Positions 35,473 to 44,814 of a stretch of 64,000 bases of DNA are shown one piece after another (position 1 is the stretch's first letter; the number at the start of each line of letters is the position of its first letter). Position numbers and translations under genes: made by a program. A model generated the notes under the pieces. The model had not been told where the DNA came from and did no database searches. It saw nothing but the letters and a program-made list of their open reading frames with translations. Source of the stretch: Bacteroidales bacterium (GTDB lineage Bacteria; Bacteroidota; Bacteroidia; Bacteroidales; VadinHA17); NCBI GenBank assembly GCA_003142255.1, contig PLLO01000011.1, forward strand, positions 62,001 through 126,000, read 5' to 3'.

Positions 35473-35554
35473 TGCGGTTCAGAAAAAAATGAACCTGCGC
35501 GAATAATAATTTGCCTGACAATTTGTTATCAATAATAGTTGGATAAATCAGGAC

Positions 35555-36907
35555 GTGTTTAAAAGGATCAAGGTAATCGATAATATTTCAGGGCTTCAGA
35601 GCTTCCAGCTCATGAGGTTCACTGTCTTCCTGATCATCAGCGTGGTATTCACCAAGAGCCATCTTACGAGATCCGAGATAGGATCGTGGGAGATGTTCCT
35701 TTTCATAGCCGGGCTATTGAGCTTTTTCTGGGTTACCGGCATCATCCAGTCACTGCTTCCCCTCTACCACCATAATAAGACATTCAGGCGGTTTGGCGAT
35801 CCCGGAACAGGAAAATCGCCGGAAATATTCAACGCATTTCTTTTATTATGCTTCTTCAGCCTTCTGATTTTTGCACTCGGACAATCACTTAAGGGAAGCT
35901 TTTCGGTCTTCCATTTCAGAGGCAATGTACCGTTCCTGAACCTTCTTCTTCTTTATATCCTGCTTAGCAGCCCGGTTTGTCTTATTGAATATATCTACAT
36001 GCTTAATAACCGTTCTTACAGGATATTTCAATATGGTCTCTATACCTTCAGCGCGCAACTTGTTCTGGTAACTACCCCGATTCTTTTAGGGAAAGATATT
36101 ATATGGTCAGTTTATGGACTTCTTATAATAACAGCGATAAGATGGATATGGCTTATCATTCTGCTCAGGAGGTACTCTGAGATGAAGGTCTCGTGGGAGT
36201 TCATGAAAGAGCATCTGTATCTCGGACTGCCACTGGTAATTGCCTCGCTTATAAGCGGATCGGCCCAGTATACCGACGGAGTTATTGTTTCAGCCGTATA
36301 TCGCGACCCCGCAGTATTTGCCTGGTTCAGGTATGGTGCCAAGGAGTTTCCGCTTGTCCTCCTCCTCGCAAACGGATTGAGCAATGCTATGCTTCCCGAG
36401 TTTTCAACGCGATCCAGCATGAAGGAGGCGCTCGAAAAAATTAAACTCAAGTCAAAGAGACTGATGCATCTTCTGTTTCCTGCCACCATGTTCATCATGC
36501 TTTTTACCCGGTGGTTTTACCCCCGCCTCTTCAACCCTGAGTTTCAGAAAAGTGCCGATGTGTTCCTGATATATACATTATTGATCGTACCCAGGCTCGT
36601 TTTTCCCCAGACTATTGTGGTGGGACGGAAAAAGACCAACGTCAGCCTCATAGTAGCAATTATTGAGATTTCACTGAATATTCCGCTTAGCCTCCTGATG
36701 ATTAAGTGGGGATATAATATTGTAGGGGTTGCACTTGCAACATTCATTGTTTATTGTATTGAAAAGGCAATCCTGATAGGTTATGTCTGGAAGAAAATGA
36801 AAATAAAACCCTCAGAATATATACCGCTGAAAGTGTATGGAATATACTGCTTTCTTCTTTCAATCCTCTTCATACTTATCGACCACAGGATCATTGACAT
36901 CCATTAG
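35555..36907 (+). CDS. Polysaccharide flippase-like membrane protein (Wzx/MATE-MVF superfamily)
   Basis: A 450-residue inner-membrane protein with about 12-14 hydrophobic helices, including SGSAQYTDGVIVSAVY and FPQTIVVGRKKTNVSLIVAIIEI, the pattern of oligosaccharide-lipid flippases of the MOP superfamily. It should move a lipid-linked saccharide or similar cargo across the inner membrane. The start is GTG at 35555. There is no glycan gene cluster around it, so the substrate is unknown. Confidence 0.75.
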   Translation: MFKRIKVIDNISGLQSFQLMRFTVFLIISVVFTKSHLTRSEIGSWEMFLFIAGLLSFFWVTGIIQSLLPLYHHNKTFRRFGDPGTGKSPEIFNAFLLLCFFSLLIFALGQSLKGSFSVFHFRGNVPFLNLLLLYILLSSPVCLIEYIYMLNNRSYRIFQYGLYTFSAQLVLVTTPILLGKDIIWSVYGLLIITAIRWIWLIILLRRYSEMKVSWEFMKEHLYLGLPLVIASLISGSAQYTDGVIVSAVYRDPAVFAWFRYGAKEFPLVLLLANGLSNAMLPEFSTRSSMKEALEKIKLKSKRLMHLLFPATMFIMLFTRWFYPRLFNPEFQKSADVFLIYTLLIVPRLVFPQTIVVGRKKTNVSLIVAIIEISLNIPLSLLMIKWGYNIVGVALATFIVYCIEKAILIGYVWKKMKIKPSEYIPLKVYGIYCFLLSILFILIDHRIIDIH

Positions 36908-36955
36908 AATGGTTCCGGATCAATGCTCCTGAATCCTGGTTGTAAAAAATGTTTT

Positions 36956-36963
36956 TATATTTG
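36956..36963 (+). promoter_or_regulatory. -7 box upstream of the GNAT-like gene
   Basis: TATATTTG, 59 bp before the ATG at 37023; no clear -33 element. Confidence 0.45.
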
Positions 36964-37022
36964 TGCTCAACTGGCCTGAAAAGGTTCCATATTAATATTT
37001 AATAGTAATCAGATTCTAAGTT

Positions 37023-38246
37023 ATGTATACTATTGAAGTACTTACAAAAGACGAGAGACAGGAATTCCATAATTTCCCTAAGCGGCTGTACAAGAGTGAT
37101 CCTAGCTGGGTTTGTCCGCTTGATTCAATTATTGAATCAATCTTTGATCCCCGGAAAAACCACTCTTTCGAACATGGGGAGTCAATCAGGTGGATTCTTA
37201 AGGATGGCGATGGAAAAACAATCGGCCGTGTGGCAGCATTTATCGATAATGTGAGGTCTGCTGCAAACAGGCAGAAAACAGGGGGAATGGGATTCTTCGA
37301 GGTTATTGAGGATAAGAATGCTGCATTTTTCCTCTTCGATAAAGCACGGGAATGGCTTTCTGAAAGGGGAATGGAAGCAATGGACGGCCCGATAAATTTC
37401 GGAGAAAATGACAACTTCTGGGGTCTCCTGGTCGACGGCTTCACCAGGCAGGGTTATGGAATGCCTTATAATAAGAAGTATTACAGGGAGTTTTTTGAAG
37501 CATACGGTTTCAGAAATTACTTTGAGCAGATATCATGCCATAGGGTGGTAAGGGAGAAAGGCAATGTAATGACAAATTTCCCTGAACGCATAATGAAGGT
37601 TGCCGAATGGCTGACAAAAAGACCGGGGTATTCATTCCGTCATTTTGAGTTCAGGAATGCCCGGAAATACATTGATGATATATGCCATATTTATAACACT
37701 ACCTGGATATATCTGAAGGACGACTTTACACCTCTTGATCCGGTGATCCTTCAGGAATCACTTATGAGTGCAAAACCTATACTTGATGAAGAAATGGTGT
37801 GGTTTGCATATTATAATGACAGCCCAATAGGATTTTTTGTAATGTTTCCGGATCTCAACATGATCCTTCGGCATTTTAACGGGAAACTAACCCCCTGGAA
37901 CATGATCAGGTTCGTATATTACAAGCTTACCCATGAGATGAACAGGGCAAGAACTGTTGTGGGGGGAGTTATTCATTCACATCAGAATACAGGGGTGGAA
38001 GCTGCTATCTTTTACCAGTATTACCAGACTTTCAAAAAGAAACCCTGGATAAAGGAGCTCGACATGTCGTGGATAGGTGATTATAACCCAAAGATGATCG
38101 CAACTTATGAAGCTCTTGGTGCAAAAAGAGTCAAGACCCATATTACCTACAGGTACATGATCAACAAAAAGCTTAAATTCATAAGATTCAAAGACGAAAT
38201 GGCAGAGAAAAATGCCGGCTTGTACAAAAACAGGCAGAAAGATTAA
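37023..38246 (+). CDS. Conserved protein with GNAT-like acyltransferase fold
   Basis: A 407-residue soluble protein. The N-terminal part (VLTKDERQEFHNFPKRLYKSDP, then TIGRVAAFIDN) and the C-terminal part (YYNDSPIGFFVMFPDLN, MSWIGDYNPKMIATYEALGAKR) resemble two GNAT-type halves; the last motif is like the acetyl-CoA-binding end of GNAT enzymes. Similar long proteins are common in Bacteroidota, but I know no defined substrate. It is a single-gene unit before rpmE. Confidence 0.6.
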   Translation: MYTIEVLTKDERQEFHNFPKRLYKSDPSWVCPLDSIIESIFDPRKNHSFEHGESIRWILKDGDGKTIGRVAAFIDNVRSAANRQKTGGMGFFEVIEDKNAAFFLFDKAREWLSERGMEAMDGPINFGENDNFWGLLVDGFTRQGYGMPYNKKYYREFFEAYGFRNYFEQISCHRVVREKGNVMTNFPERIMKVAEWLTKRPGYSFRHFEFRNARKYIDDICHIYNTTWIYLKDDFTPLDPVILQESLMSAKPILDEEMVWFAYYNDSPIGFFVMFPDLNMILRHFNGKLTPWNMIRFVYYKLTHEMNRARTVVGGVIHSHQNTGVEAAIFYQYYQTFKKKPWIKELDMSWIGDYNPKMIATYEALGAKRVKTHITYRYMINKKLKFIRFKDEMAEKNAGLYKNRQKD

Positions 38247-38262
38247 TAATTTGCAATTAACT

Positions 38263-38293
38263 TTTGCAAATTAAATATAGTTCATTACTTTTG
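38263..38293 (+). promoter_or_regulatory. Bacteroidetes promoter of rpmE
   Basis: TTTG (38263-38266), 19 nt, TACTTTTG (38286-38293), 54 bp before the ATG. A full consensus match. Confidence 0.85.
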
Positions 38294-38347
38294 CAGTCCC
38301 TTAACAGGGGCATTATACAGGTTAGAAAAACAATAAAATAAACAACA

Positions 38348-38611
38348 ATGAAACAGGGAATACATCCGGAAAATTACAGGTTCGTGGTATTTCAGGATAT
38401 GTCGAACGGCTCTTCTTTTCTGAGCAGATCGACTGCTCCGTCAAAAGAGAACATCAAATGGGAAGACGGGAATGAATATCCTCTTATAAAGCTTGAGATT
38501 TCAAATACATCCCATCCTTTTTATACCGGCAAGATGAAGCTTGTTGACACCGCAGGGAGGGTCGATAAATTCATGAACCGTTACAAAGATCATATTGCCA
38601 AGAAGAAATAA
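38348..38611 (+). CDS. rpmE2: 50S ribosomal protein L31, type B (zinc-free)
   Basis: An 87-residue protein with the L31 signature [19 protein letters not shown] at the start and [13 protein letters not shown] / [13 protein letters not shown] at the end. It contains no cysteine, so it is the C-minus (type B) form that does not hold zinc. The extended N-terminal half fits the type B length. It has its own strong promoter and terminator. Confidence 0.95.
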   Translation: MKQGIHPENYRFVVFQDMSNGSSFLSRSTAPSKENIKWEDGNEYPLIKLEISNTSHPFYTGKMKLVDTAGRVDKFMNRYKDHIAKKK

Positions 38612-38635
38612 CTGGAATATATTCAGTATGCGATT

Positions 38636-38664
38636 AAAAGGGCTTATTAAAGAGCCCTTTTTTA
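38636..38664 (+). terminator. Terminator of rpmE
   Basis: AAAAGGGCT and AGCCCTTTT around an 8-nt loop, followed by a T run, 25 bases after the stop codon. Confidence 0.85.
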
Positions 38665-38675
38665 TTATCTGAACT

Positions 38676-38783
38676 CACACTCAACCCCCTCTCTCCGCCA
38701 GCTGGCAGAAAGAGGGGGAAAAGGAGGGGGTGAGTACAGGAAAGTTTGGTTGAGAAGGGGGATAAAATGGGGTGAGAGCATGT
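38676..38783. repeat. G/C-rich intergenic hairpin repeat R4
   Basis: Outer arms ACTCAACCCCC-like and GGGGGTGAGT enclose a hairpin of CCCCCTCT and AGAGGGGG around GCCAGCTGGC; a further G-rich half copy follows to 38783. It resembles repeats R1-R3 in G/C tract composition. Confidence 0.6.
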
Positions 38784-38860
38784 TAGTGATGAACCAGTCC
38801 CTATTTATTTGGCATAATCATTGCAATGGTCCCTTTCAGGTTAATTGATAAAATATTAAG

Positions 38861-38868
38861 TAATTTTG
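38861..38868 (+). promoter_or_regulatory. -7 box upstream of lon
   Basis: TAATTTTG, 33 bp before the lon ATG. No consensus -33 element and no heat-shock operator was recognised. Confidence 0.4.
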
Positions 38869-38901
38869 ACTCTTTGATAAAGAGGGAAGGTAATAATATA
38901 T

Positions 38902-41364
38902 ATGGAAAAGAAATTCAGAAGAACCGTCAGTGATTTTTTACTACCTGATGTTCTTGACGGAGAAGGTGATATTATTCCGATAATCGCCGATGGTGAAGAC
39001 GGCGACCTTGAAGATATTGATACACCGGAAACAATTCCGGTCCTGTCATTGCGCAACACTGTGCTCTTTCCAGGAGTAGTACTTCCTATATCAATAGGGC
39101 GGCCACGGTCAATTCAACTGATTAAAGATGCCTACCGGAATGACAAAATTGTAGGCACCGTCGCTCAGAAAGATCCGGATATGGAAAATCCCGGATACGA
39201 CGATCTTCACTCCGTGGGTACAATTGGCCAGATAGTCAAGCTCCTTGAGATGCCCGATGGCTCCACAACTGCAATTATCCAGGGACGAAAGAGAATGATT
39301 CTCAGCGAACTGGTTTCTGATGATCCCTATTTCATTGCGCGTGTCAAACCAATGCCCGAACGGAAACCCGAGTCTCTGAGCAAGGACTTTGATGCAATTG
39401 TAGGTTCACTGAAGGACCTCTCTCTGAAAATAATCAAGATCAATTCCAACATAAGTCCCGAAGCTTCATTTGCAATCAAGAATATTGAGAATAACACTTA
39501 CCTCATAAATTTTATCTGCTCTAACACTGACATCAAAGTTCAGGATAAGCAGAAACTCCTTGAAATTAACAGTATACGCGACAGGGGATTCATGCTGCTC
39601 GAATTCCTGGTACAGGAAATTCAGGTTCTGGAGCTTAAAAACGAACTGCAGTCGAAAGTCAAAATAGACCTCGATCAGCAGCAGAGGGAATTCCTTCTTC
39701 ACCAGCAGATGAAGACCATTCAGAATGAGCTTGGCGGAAATCCTGGTGAAAAAGAAATTGAGGAGTATCAGGAAAAGGCTAAAACGAAAAAATGGACTGA
39801 AGAGGTCAAACAAGTATTTGACAAAGAGCTTGATAAACTACGTCGTCTCAATCCTGCCGCCGCCGAATACTCTGTTCAGGTCAACTATATTCAGACTCTT
39901 CTTGACCTTCCGTGGAGTGAATATACCCAGGATAACCTCGACCTTAAAAATGCAAGGCAGGTGCTTGATTCTGACCATTTTGGCCTTGACGATGTCAAGG
40001 AGAGAATACTCGAACACCTGGCAGTACTGAAGCTGAAAGGAGACCTTAAATCTCCGATCCTTTGCCTTTACGGTCCTCCCGGAGTAGGAAAAACATCACT
40101 TGGCAAGTCGGTTGCAAGGGCTCTTGGCAGAAAGTATGTCAGAATGTCATTAGGTGGACTTCATGATGAAGCCGAGATCCGCGGACACAGAAAAACATAT
40201 ATCGGAGCAATGCCGGGCCGTATCGTTCAAAACCTTAAGAGGGCAGGTTCCTCAAATCCTGTTTTTATACTTGACGAGATAGATAAAGTCGGACAGGATT
40301 TCAGGGGAGATCCATCTTCTGCATTGCTTGAGGTACTTGATCCTGAACAGAACAGTACTTTCTTCGATAATTTCCTTGAGATGGAATACGACCTTTCAAA
40401 GGTTCTTTTCATCGCCACAGCCAATACCCTTTCGACAATCAGTCCTGCTCTCCGCGACAGGATGGAGACTATTGAAATTACAGGATATCTCGTTGAGGAA
40501 AAGCTCGAAATAGCAAAACGCCATCTGCTTCCCAAACAGCTCGAGAATCATGGTGTAACCGCCGATCAGCTGAAAGTGCCTGCCGGTATAGTGGAAAAGA
40601 TTATTGACTTGTATACCAGGGAATCCGGCGTGAGGGAACTTGATAAAACACTTGCCAAGATTGTACGGGTTACTGCTAAAAACATTGCATCTGAATCAAA
40701 ATACAACCCGGTACTTTCTGAAAAAATGCTGGGGGAGATGCTCGGCCCGCCAAGATTTATCCGCGATATTTATTCCGGTAACGATCAGGCAGGCGTGGTG
40801 ACAGGTCTGGCATGGACTGCAGCCGGAGGAGAGATATTATTTGTCGAGACCAGTATCAGCAGCGGTATTGGCAAGCTTACACTTACCGGCAACCTTGGCG
40901 AGGTAATGAAGGAATCGGCGATTATTGCCCTTGAATATCTAAAGGCAAATAATTCACTGCTTGGGTTACCGGATAACTTCTCCGAAAAATGGAATATTCA
41001 CATACATGTACCGGAGGGAGCCATACCAAAGGACGGACCATCAGCTGGAGTTACCATGGCCACTTCAATCGCGTCGGCCTTTACACAGAGAAAGGTAAAG
41101 AAATATCTTGCAATGACCGGAGAAATAACTCTTCGGGGAAAAGTTCTGCCTGTGGGCGGGATCAAGGAGAAAATACTTGCTGCCAAACGGGCAAAAATAA
41201 AGGAGATCATCCTTTCGGAAGAGAACAGGAAAGATGTAGAGGATATTAAATATATTTATATCAAGGGATTGAAGTTCCATTATGTCGAAACAATCATGGG
41301 CGTGCTCGAGCTTGCTCTTCTTAAGCAGAAAGTCAGCAATCCTAAAAAAATATCGTTCGAATGA
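38902..41364 (+). CDS. lon: ATP-dependent protease Lon
   Basis: A cytoplasmic AAA+ protease of 820 residues that removes misfolded and regulatory proteins. Order: a Lon N-terminal substrate domain (about 45-245), coiled coil, AAA module with Walker A GPPGVGKT (391-398), Walker B PVFILDEIDK, and the protease domain with Ser714 in KDGPSAG and Lys757 in GGIKEK as the catalytic dyad. The length is normal. Its stop codon overlaps the ATG of coaD by 4 bp. Confidence 0.97.
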   Translation: MEKKFRRTVSDFLLPDVLDGEGDIIPIIADGEDGDLEDIDTPETIPVLSLRNTVLFPGVVLPISIGRPRSIQLIKDAYRNDKIVGTVAQKDPDMENPGYDDLHSVGTIGQIVKLLEMPDGSTTAIIQGRKRMILSELVSDDPYFIARVKPMPERKPESLSKDFDAIVGSLKDLSLKIIKINSNISPEASFAIKNIENNTYLINFICSNTDIKVQDKQKLLEINSIRDRGFMLLEFLVQEIQVLELKNELQSKVKIDLDQQQREFLLHQQMKTIQNELGGNPGEKEIEEYQEKAKTKKWTEEVKQVFDKELDKLRRLNPAAAEYSVQVNYIQTLLDLPWSEYTQDNLDLKNARQVLDSDHFGLDDVKERILEHLAVLKLKGDLKSPILCLYGPPGVGKTSLGKSVARALGRKYVRMSLGGLHDEAEIRGHRKTYIGAMPGRIVQNLKRAGSSNPVFILDEIDKVGQDFRGDPSSALLEVLDPEQNSTFFDNFLEMEYDLSKVLFIATANTLSTISPALRDRMETIEITGYLVEEKLEIAKRHLLPKQLENHGVTADQLKVPAGIVEKIIDLYTRESGVRELDKTLAKIVRVTAKNIASESKYNPVLSEKMLGEMLGPPRFIRDIYSGNDQAGVVTGLAWTAAGGEILFVETSISSGIGKLTLTGNLGEVMKESAIIALEYLKANNSLLGLPDNFSEKWNIHIHVPEGAIPKDGPSAGVTMATSIASAFTQRKVKKYLAMTGEITLRGKVLPVGGIKEKILAAKRAKIKEIILSEENRKDVEDIKYIYIKGLKFHYVETIMGVLELALLKQKVSNPKKISFE

Positions 41365-41843
41365 AAAAAACAGCAGTTTTCCCGGGGTCGTTTGACCCGT
41401 TCACACTTGGTCATGAAAGCATTACCAGGAGGGCCCTCAGCCTCTTTGATGAGATAATTATTGCTGTCGGTGAAAATGCCCTGAAGAAAAGCCATTATTC
41501 CCTTGAAACAAGGAAGAATATGATATCGAAAGTTTTCAAAGACGAGCCGCGCATAAAGGTCGATCAGTACAAAGGTCTTACCGTTGATTACTGCCGGAGG
41601 AACGGGGCCGGGTATATTCTGAGGGGACTAAGGACAGCGGCAGATTTTGAATTTGAAAGAGCCATTGCTCAGGTTAATAAGGCAATGGCGCCGGAGCTTG
41701 AATCTGTTTTTATTCTTACTCTTCCGGAACACTCTCATATTAATTCCACTATTGTACGCGACATTATTTGCAACGGAGGCGATGCTTCGCAGTTTGTACC
41801 TGCTTCAATAGATCTTAATGATTACCCGGGTGATGAAGCCTAG
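41361..41843 (+). CDS. coaD: Phosphopantetheine adenylyltransferase
   Basis: Fourth step of coenzyme A synthesis: 4'-phosphopantetheine plus ATP to dephospho-CoA. The 160-residue protein has the nucleotidyltransferase motif FPGSFDPFTLGHESI, ILRGLRTAADFEFE and the STIVR motif near the end. It overlaps lon by 4 bp and is convergent with the NUDIX gene, overlapping it by 4 bp at the 3' ends. Confidence 0.95.
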   Translation: MKKTAVFPGSFDPFTLGHESITRRALSLFDEIIIAVGENALKKSHYSLETRKNMISKVFKDEPRIKVDQYKGLTVDYCRRNGAGYILRGLRTAADFEFERAIAQVNKAMAPELESVFILTLPEHSHINSTIVRDIICNGGDASQFVPASIDLNDYPGDEA

Positions 41844-42451
41844 ACTGTGAAGATGGACGAATTAATGAGGTCCATCAGTGAAAGCCATGCGCTGCTTTTT
41901 AGCTTGCTGAGGTCATCCGGGAGGAGCCACTCAACACTGGTAATTCCCTCTTTTTCCTGCGGCTTTATGATCATTTTTCCATCATAATTCATCAGGAACC
42001 AGCTTGTTTTTTTCAGATAGGATATTCCTTCCCATGAATAAGTATGATAACTTGGCTGAAGCTCTTTAACTATCTTGTGACCTTTTATTCCGCACTCTTC
42101 GCTGACTTCACGCAAGGCACAGTCTTCAGGTTCTTCTCCTTCCTCAATATGGCCTTTCGGAAGGTCAAGCTTCCCCTTCTTCTCAATAAAAAGATATCTC
42201 CCGGATGAATGCTTAACCAGCCCGCCGGCTGCATGGACTTCAGTAAAGTAGATCCTGAATATTTTCCATATGTGCTTTATGTCGGGCCCGTAAATGTTTA
42301 TTGCCTGGAATTGAGGATTTGACTGGAATTCTGCAATTATCTTATAAAGTTCCCTGGTGTCGTAAAACTTATGAAATAAGCCGTATTTTTGTAACCGGTC
42401 AGGTTCAGAACTGATTAGTACGAATCTGTTTTCGAAATGAACTTTATACAT
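41840..42451 (-). CDS. NUDIX hydrolase
   Basis: A 203-residue protein with a complete Nudix box: G in PKGHIEEGEEPEDC, then LREVSEECGI, matching Gx5Ex7REUxEExGU. An N-terminal extension of about 85 residues has no recognised domain. The substrate is a nucleoside diphosphate linked to some moiety; which one is unknown. It starts 6 bp from the pyrE start on the opposite strand, so the two genes share a very compact divergent control region. Confidence 0.9.
   Translation of the reverse strand: MYKVHFENRFVLISSEPDRLQKYGLFHKFYDTRELYKIIAEFQSNPQFQAINIYGPDIKHIWKIFRIYFTEVHAAGGLVKHSSGRYLFIEKKGKLDLPKGHIEEGEEPEDCALREVSEECGIKGHKIVKELQPSYHTYSWEGISYLKKTSWFLMNYDGKMIIKPQEKEGITSVEWLLPDDLSKLKSSAWLSLMDLINSSIFTV
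42384..42391 (+). promoter_or_regulatory. Possible -7 box of pyrE
   Basis: TATTTTTG on the plus strand inside the 5' part of the divergent NUDIX gene, 66 bp before the pyrE ATG. No clear -33 element. Confidence 0.35.
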
Positions 42452-42457
42452 CTCTTT

Positions 42458-43093
42458 ATGGAAAAAAGTGCAAAAGGAATTGCCGAATATCTATTACAAA
42501 TTAAAGCAATTAAATTGCAACCGTCAAATCCTTTTACATGGGCATCGGGATGGAAGTCTCCAATTTACTGCGATAACCGCAAGACTCTTTCATTTCCTGA
42601 AGTAAGATCATATATCCGGGACTCCTTTACACAATTGATAAAGGAACTTTATCCGAATGCCGAACTTATTGCCGGAGTCGCAACGGGAGCCATTTCACAT
42701 GGGGCTCTTGTAGCTGATAAGATGGAATTGCCATTTATTTACGTAAGGTCTGAGGCCAAGGAACATGGTCTTGGAAACCAGATAGAAGGATATTACCTGA
42801 AGGGGCAGAAAGTTGTAGTTGTAGAGGACCTCATTTCAACCGGAGGAAGTAGCCTCAATGCCGTAAAAGCTCTCAGGGAAGCCGGATGCGATGTCCTTGG
42901 AATGACAGCTATCTTTACTTATGAATTCCGGAAAGCTGCCGACGGTTTCAAATCTGCCGGTTGCAGGCTCGATACATTATGCAATTATTCAGTCCTGATC
43001 GAGACTGCCGTTAAGGCAGGATATGTAACTGAAGCTGACCTGGAGACACTCAGGAATTGGAGACTTGATCCCTCAGTATGGGGAGTAAAATAA
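42458..43093 (+). CDS. pyrE: Orotate phosphoribosyltransferase
   Basis: Makes OMP from orotate and PRPP in pyrimidine synthesis. From 42458 the protein has 211 residues with FTWASGWKSPIYCDNR for orotate, IAGVATGAISHGALVADKM, YVRSEAKEHGLGNQIEG, and the PRPP-binding motif VVVVEDLISTGGSS. The in-frame ATG at 42437 would overlap the divergent NUDIX gene and adds no conserved residues, so 42458 is chosen. Confidence 0.95.
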   Translation: MEKSAKGIAEYLLQIKAIKLQPSNPFTWASGWKSPIYCDNRKTLSFPEVRSYIRDSFTQLIKELYPNAELIAGVATGAISHGALVADKMELPFIYVRSEAKEHGLGNQIEGYYLKGQKVVVVEDLISTGGSSLNAVKALREAGCDVLGMTAIFTYEFRKAADGFKSAGCRLDTLCNYSVLIETAVKAGYVTEADLETLRNWRLDPSVWGVK

Positions 43094-43109
43094 CTTAACA
43101 AATCACAGC

Positions 43110-43538
43110 ATGGCTGAAGTATCAACGTTTGAAAGCAGGACCGGCAGGGTTAGCTGCAGTTCCGGGAAAGCCTTTGATTTCATGACCGATCTCAGGAATT
43201 TTAAACGATTCATTCCGGCCAATGAAATCAGGGACCTGGTAATTGACTCTGATTCATGCAGCTTTCAGGCCGACATGCTGGGAACTGTGAAGATCCATAT
43301 TTCAGAAAAGATGCGTCCGGAGAAAATAGTCTATTCCGGTACGATGCCTCATGTAAATGATTTCTCCATGTCAGTTGATATCAGGGAGAAACCGGACGGG
43401 AATTCCGATGTTAAATTGTTTATCAGGGCTGAGTTAAACCCCTTTCTGAAAATGATGGCGGCTGAACCAATAAAAAGGGTGCTCGGGACTATAATTGATG
43501 AGATGGAGAAATTCAGGGAATGGGAAGCCACTACCTGA
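43110..43538 (+). CDS. SRPBCC-family protein
   Basis: A 142-residue soluble protein with the START-like helix-grip pattern: VSCSSGKAFDFMTDLRNFKRFIP near the N-terminus, mid strands including KIHISEKMRPEKIVYSG, and a long C-terminal helix IKRVLGTIIDEMEKFREW. These proteins bind small hydrophobic ligands; no ligand can be assigned. It starts 16 bp after pyrE and is convergent with birA (8-bp overlap). Confidence 0.8.
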   Translation: MAEVSTFESRTGRVSCSSGKAFDFMTDLRNFKRFIPANEIRDLVIDSDSCSFQADMLGTVKIHISEKMRPEKIVYSGTMPHVNDFSMSVDIREKPDGNSDVKLFIRAELNPFLKMMAAEPIKRVLGTIIDEMEKFREWEATT

Positions 43539-44271
43539 CATACTCAACTTCTTTAAAATCAAATTCTGCCGGACTGACGTTCTCATCTTCAATTATCAGC
43601 CTGCCATAGGCCGATATCCCCTTTACTATTCCTCTGAAGAGCTTCCCTTCCGATCTGTAAAAATGCCATTCATTCAGCCAGTAAAGACGTGACAGGTATT
43701 CCTTCTTAAGTTGTTCCAGTTTTCCGGACATTAGCATTTCATACCTTCCATCGAGGCATGCAAGAAGCTCTTCCAGGCAAACTTTACGATCATATTCTCT
43801 TCCGGTAAGCATGCTGAGCGAAACAGGATTTGGGACTGATGAAGGGAATTCAATCTGGTTTATGTTAATGCCGATTCCTGCAATTGTACTTTCAATAGTG
43901 CCGCCCAAAATTGAATTTTCAATGAGGATGCCTGCTATTTTGTCATCATTTACATATATATCATTGGGCCACTTGATTTTACTTCCCAACAGATAGTTGC
44001 CGGCAAAATCGCATATCCCGAGAGAAATTGCCATTGAAATAAAGAACTGGTCTTCCGGAGGGATAATTTTCGGGTTAAGTATTATGCTGATTAACAGATT
44101 TTTGCCTCTCTCGCTTTCCCATTTGTTCCCGGCCCTTCCTCTACCTGATGTCTGGTAATCAGTATATATGACACACCCCTGGGCAGACAATCCTTCCTTC
44201 AGCATAAGCGATGCATGGGAATTTGTTGATGTCAGTTCTTCAAAATAAATAAGATTAGATCCTATAGTCAT
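43531..44271 (-). CDS. birA: Biotin--[acetyl-CoA-carboxylase] ligase
   Basis: Attaches biotin to carboxylase carrier proteins. The 246-residue protein is the short catalytic form without a DNA-binding domain, so it is not a repressor. Visible motifs are TSTNSHA, the ATP/biotin loop SGRGRAGNKWES, KIKWPNDIYVNDDKIAGILIE and GIGININ. A single-gene minus-strand unit. Confidence 0.93.
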   Translation of the reverse strand: MTIGSNLIYFEELTSTNSHASLMLKEGLSAQGCVIYTDYQTSGRGRAGNKWESERGKNLLISIILNPKIIPPEDQFFISMAISLGICDFAGNYLLGSKIKWPNDIYVNDDKIAGILIENSILGGTIESTIAGIGININQIEFPSSVPNPVSLSMLTGREYDRKVCLEELLACLDGRYEMLMSGKLEQLKKEYLSRLYWLNEWHFYRSEGKLFRGIVKGISAYGRLIIEDENVSPAEFDFKEVEYVR

Positions 44272-44392
44272 GATTGTTAATTAATTAACAGACCAAGAAC
44301 TATAATTCGCCATTAATATTTTTTCTCCCTCTGTTATTGGCACTGAAATTGCAAATATGCTTTTCTGTGACAAAAATACAGATAAAAGTTTG

Positions 44393-44400
44393 TACTTTTG
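44393..44400 (+). promoter_or_regulatory. -7 box of rsfS-ftsH
   Basis: TACTTTTG, 28 bp before the rsfS ATG; the -33 region is unclear. Confidence 0.55.
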
Positions 44401-44428
44401 CGACTTGATATCTAACTGATAATTATTG

Positions 44429-44803
44429 ATGAAGAAAAGATCAGACACTGCAGCAGTTCTTTTAAAGAGTATTATAAAAGGAATTTTTGAAAAACAGGGA
44501 ATTAATGTAATTAAAATAGATCTGCGGAAGCTTGAAAACAGGATAGCTGATTTTTATGTTATCTGTCATGGCACATCCACAACCCAGGTCGATTCAATAT
44601 GTGATTCAGTTGAAGATACCGTAAGGGAGAAAACAGGGGAGAAGCCCATTCATGTTGAGGGTCTTGAAAACTGCTATTGGGTGCTCCTTGATTTCGGGAA
44701 TGTTGTTGTTCATATTTTCCTGGAAGAATACAGGAATTTTTACAGTCTGGAGTCGTTGTGGGCTGATGCTGCAATTGAAGCAGTAGAAGATAAAATAAAG
44801 TAA
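44429..44803 (+). CDS. rsfS: Ribosomal silencing factor RsfS
   Basis: Binds ribosomal protein L14 and prevents subunit joining when nutrients are short. The 124-residue protein has the RsfS pattern: KLENRIADFYVICHGTSTTQVDSI, HVEGLENCYWVLLDFGNVVVHIF, and YSLESLWADA. A TTG three bases upstream is in frame, but the ATG at 44429 is preferred. ftsH follows after 11 bp, a common Bacteroidota pairing. Confidence 0.95.
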   Translation: MKKRSDTAAVLLKSIIKGIFEKQGINVIKIDLRKLENRIADFYVICHGTSTTQVDSICDSVEDTVREKTGEKPIHVEGLENCYWVLLDFGNVVVHIFLEEYRNFYSLESLWADAAIEAVEDKIK

Positions 44804-44814
44804 GTAAAGTAATT

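Noticed and set aside
43531-44271. BirA as a transcription repressor of biotin genes.
   Set aside because: The protein begins directly with the catalytic domain and lacks the N-terminal helix-turn-helix of bifunctional BirA.
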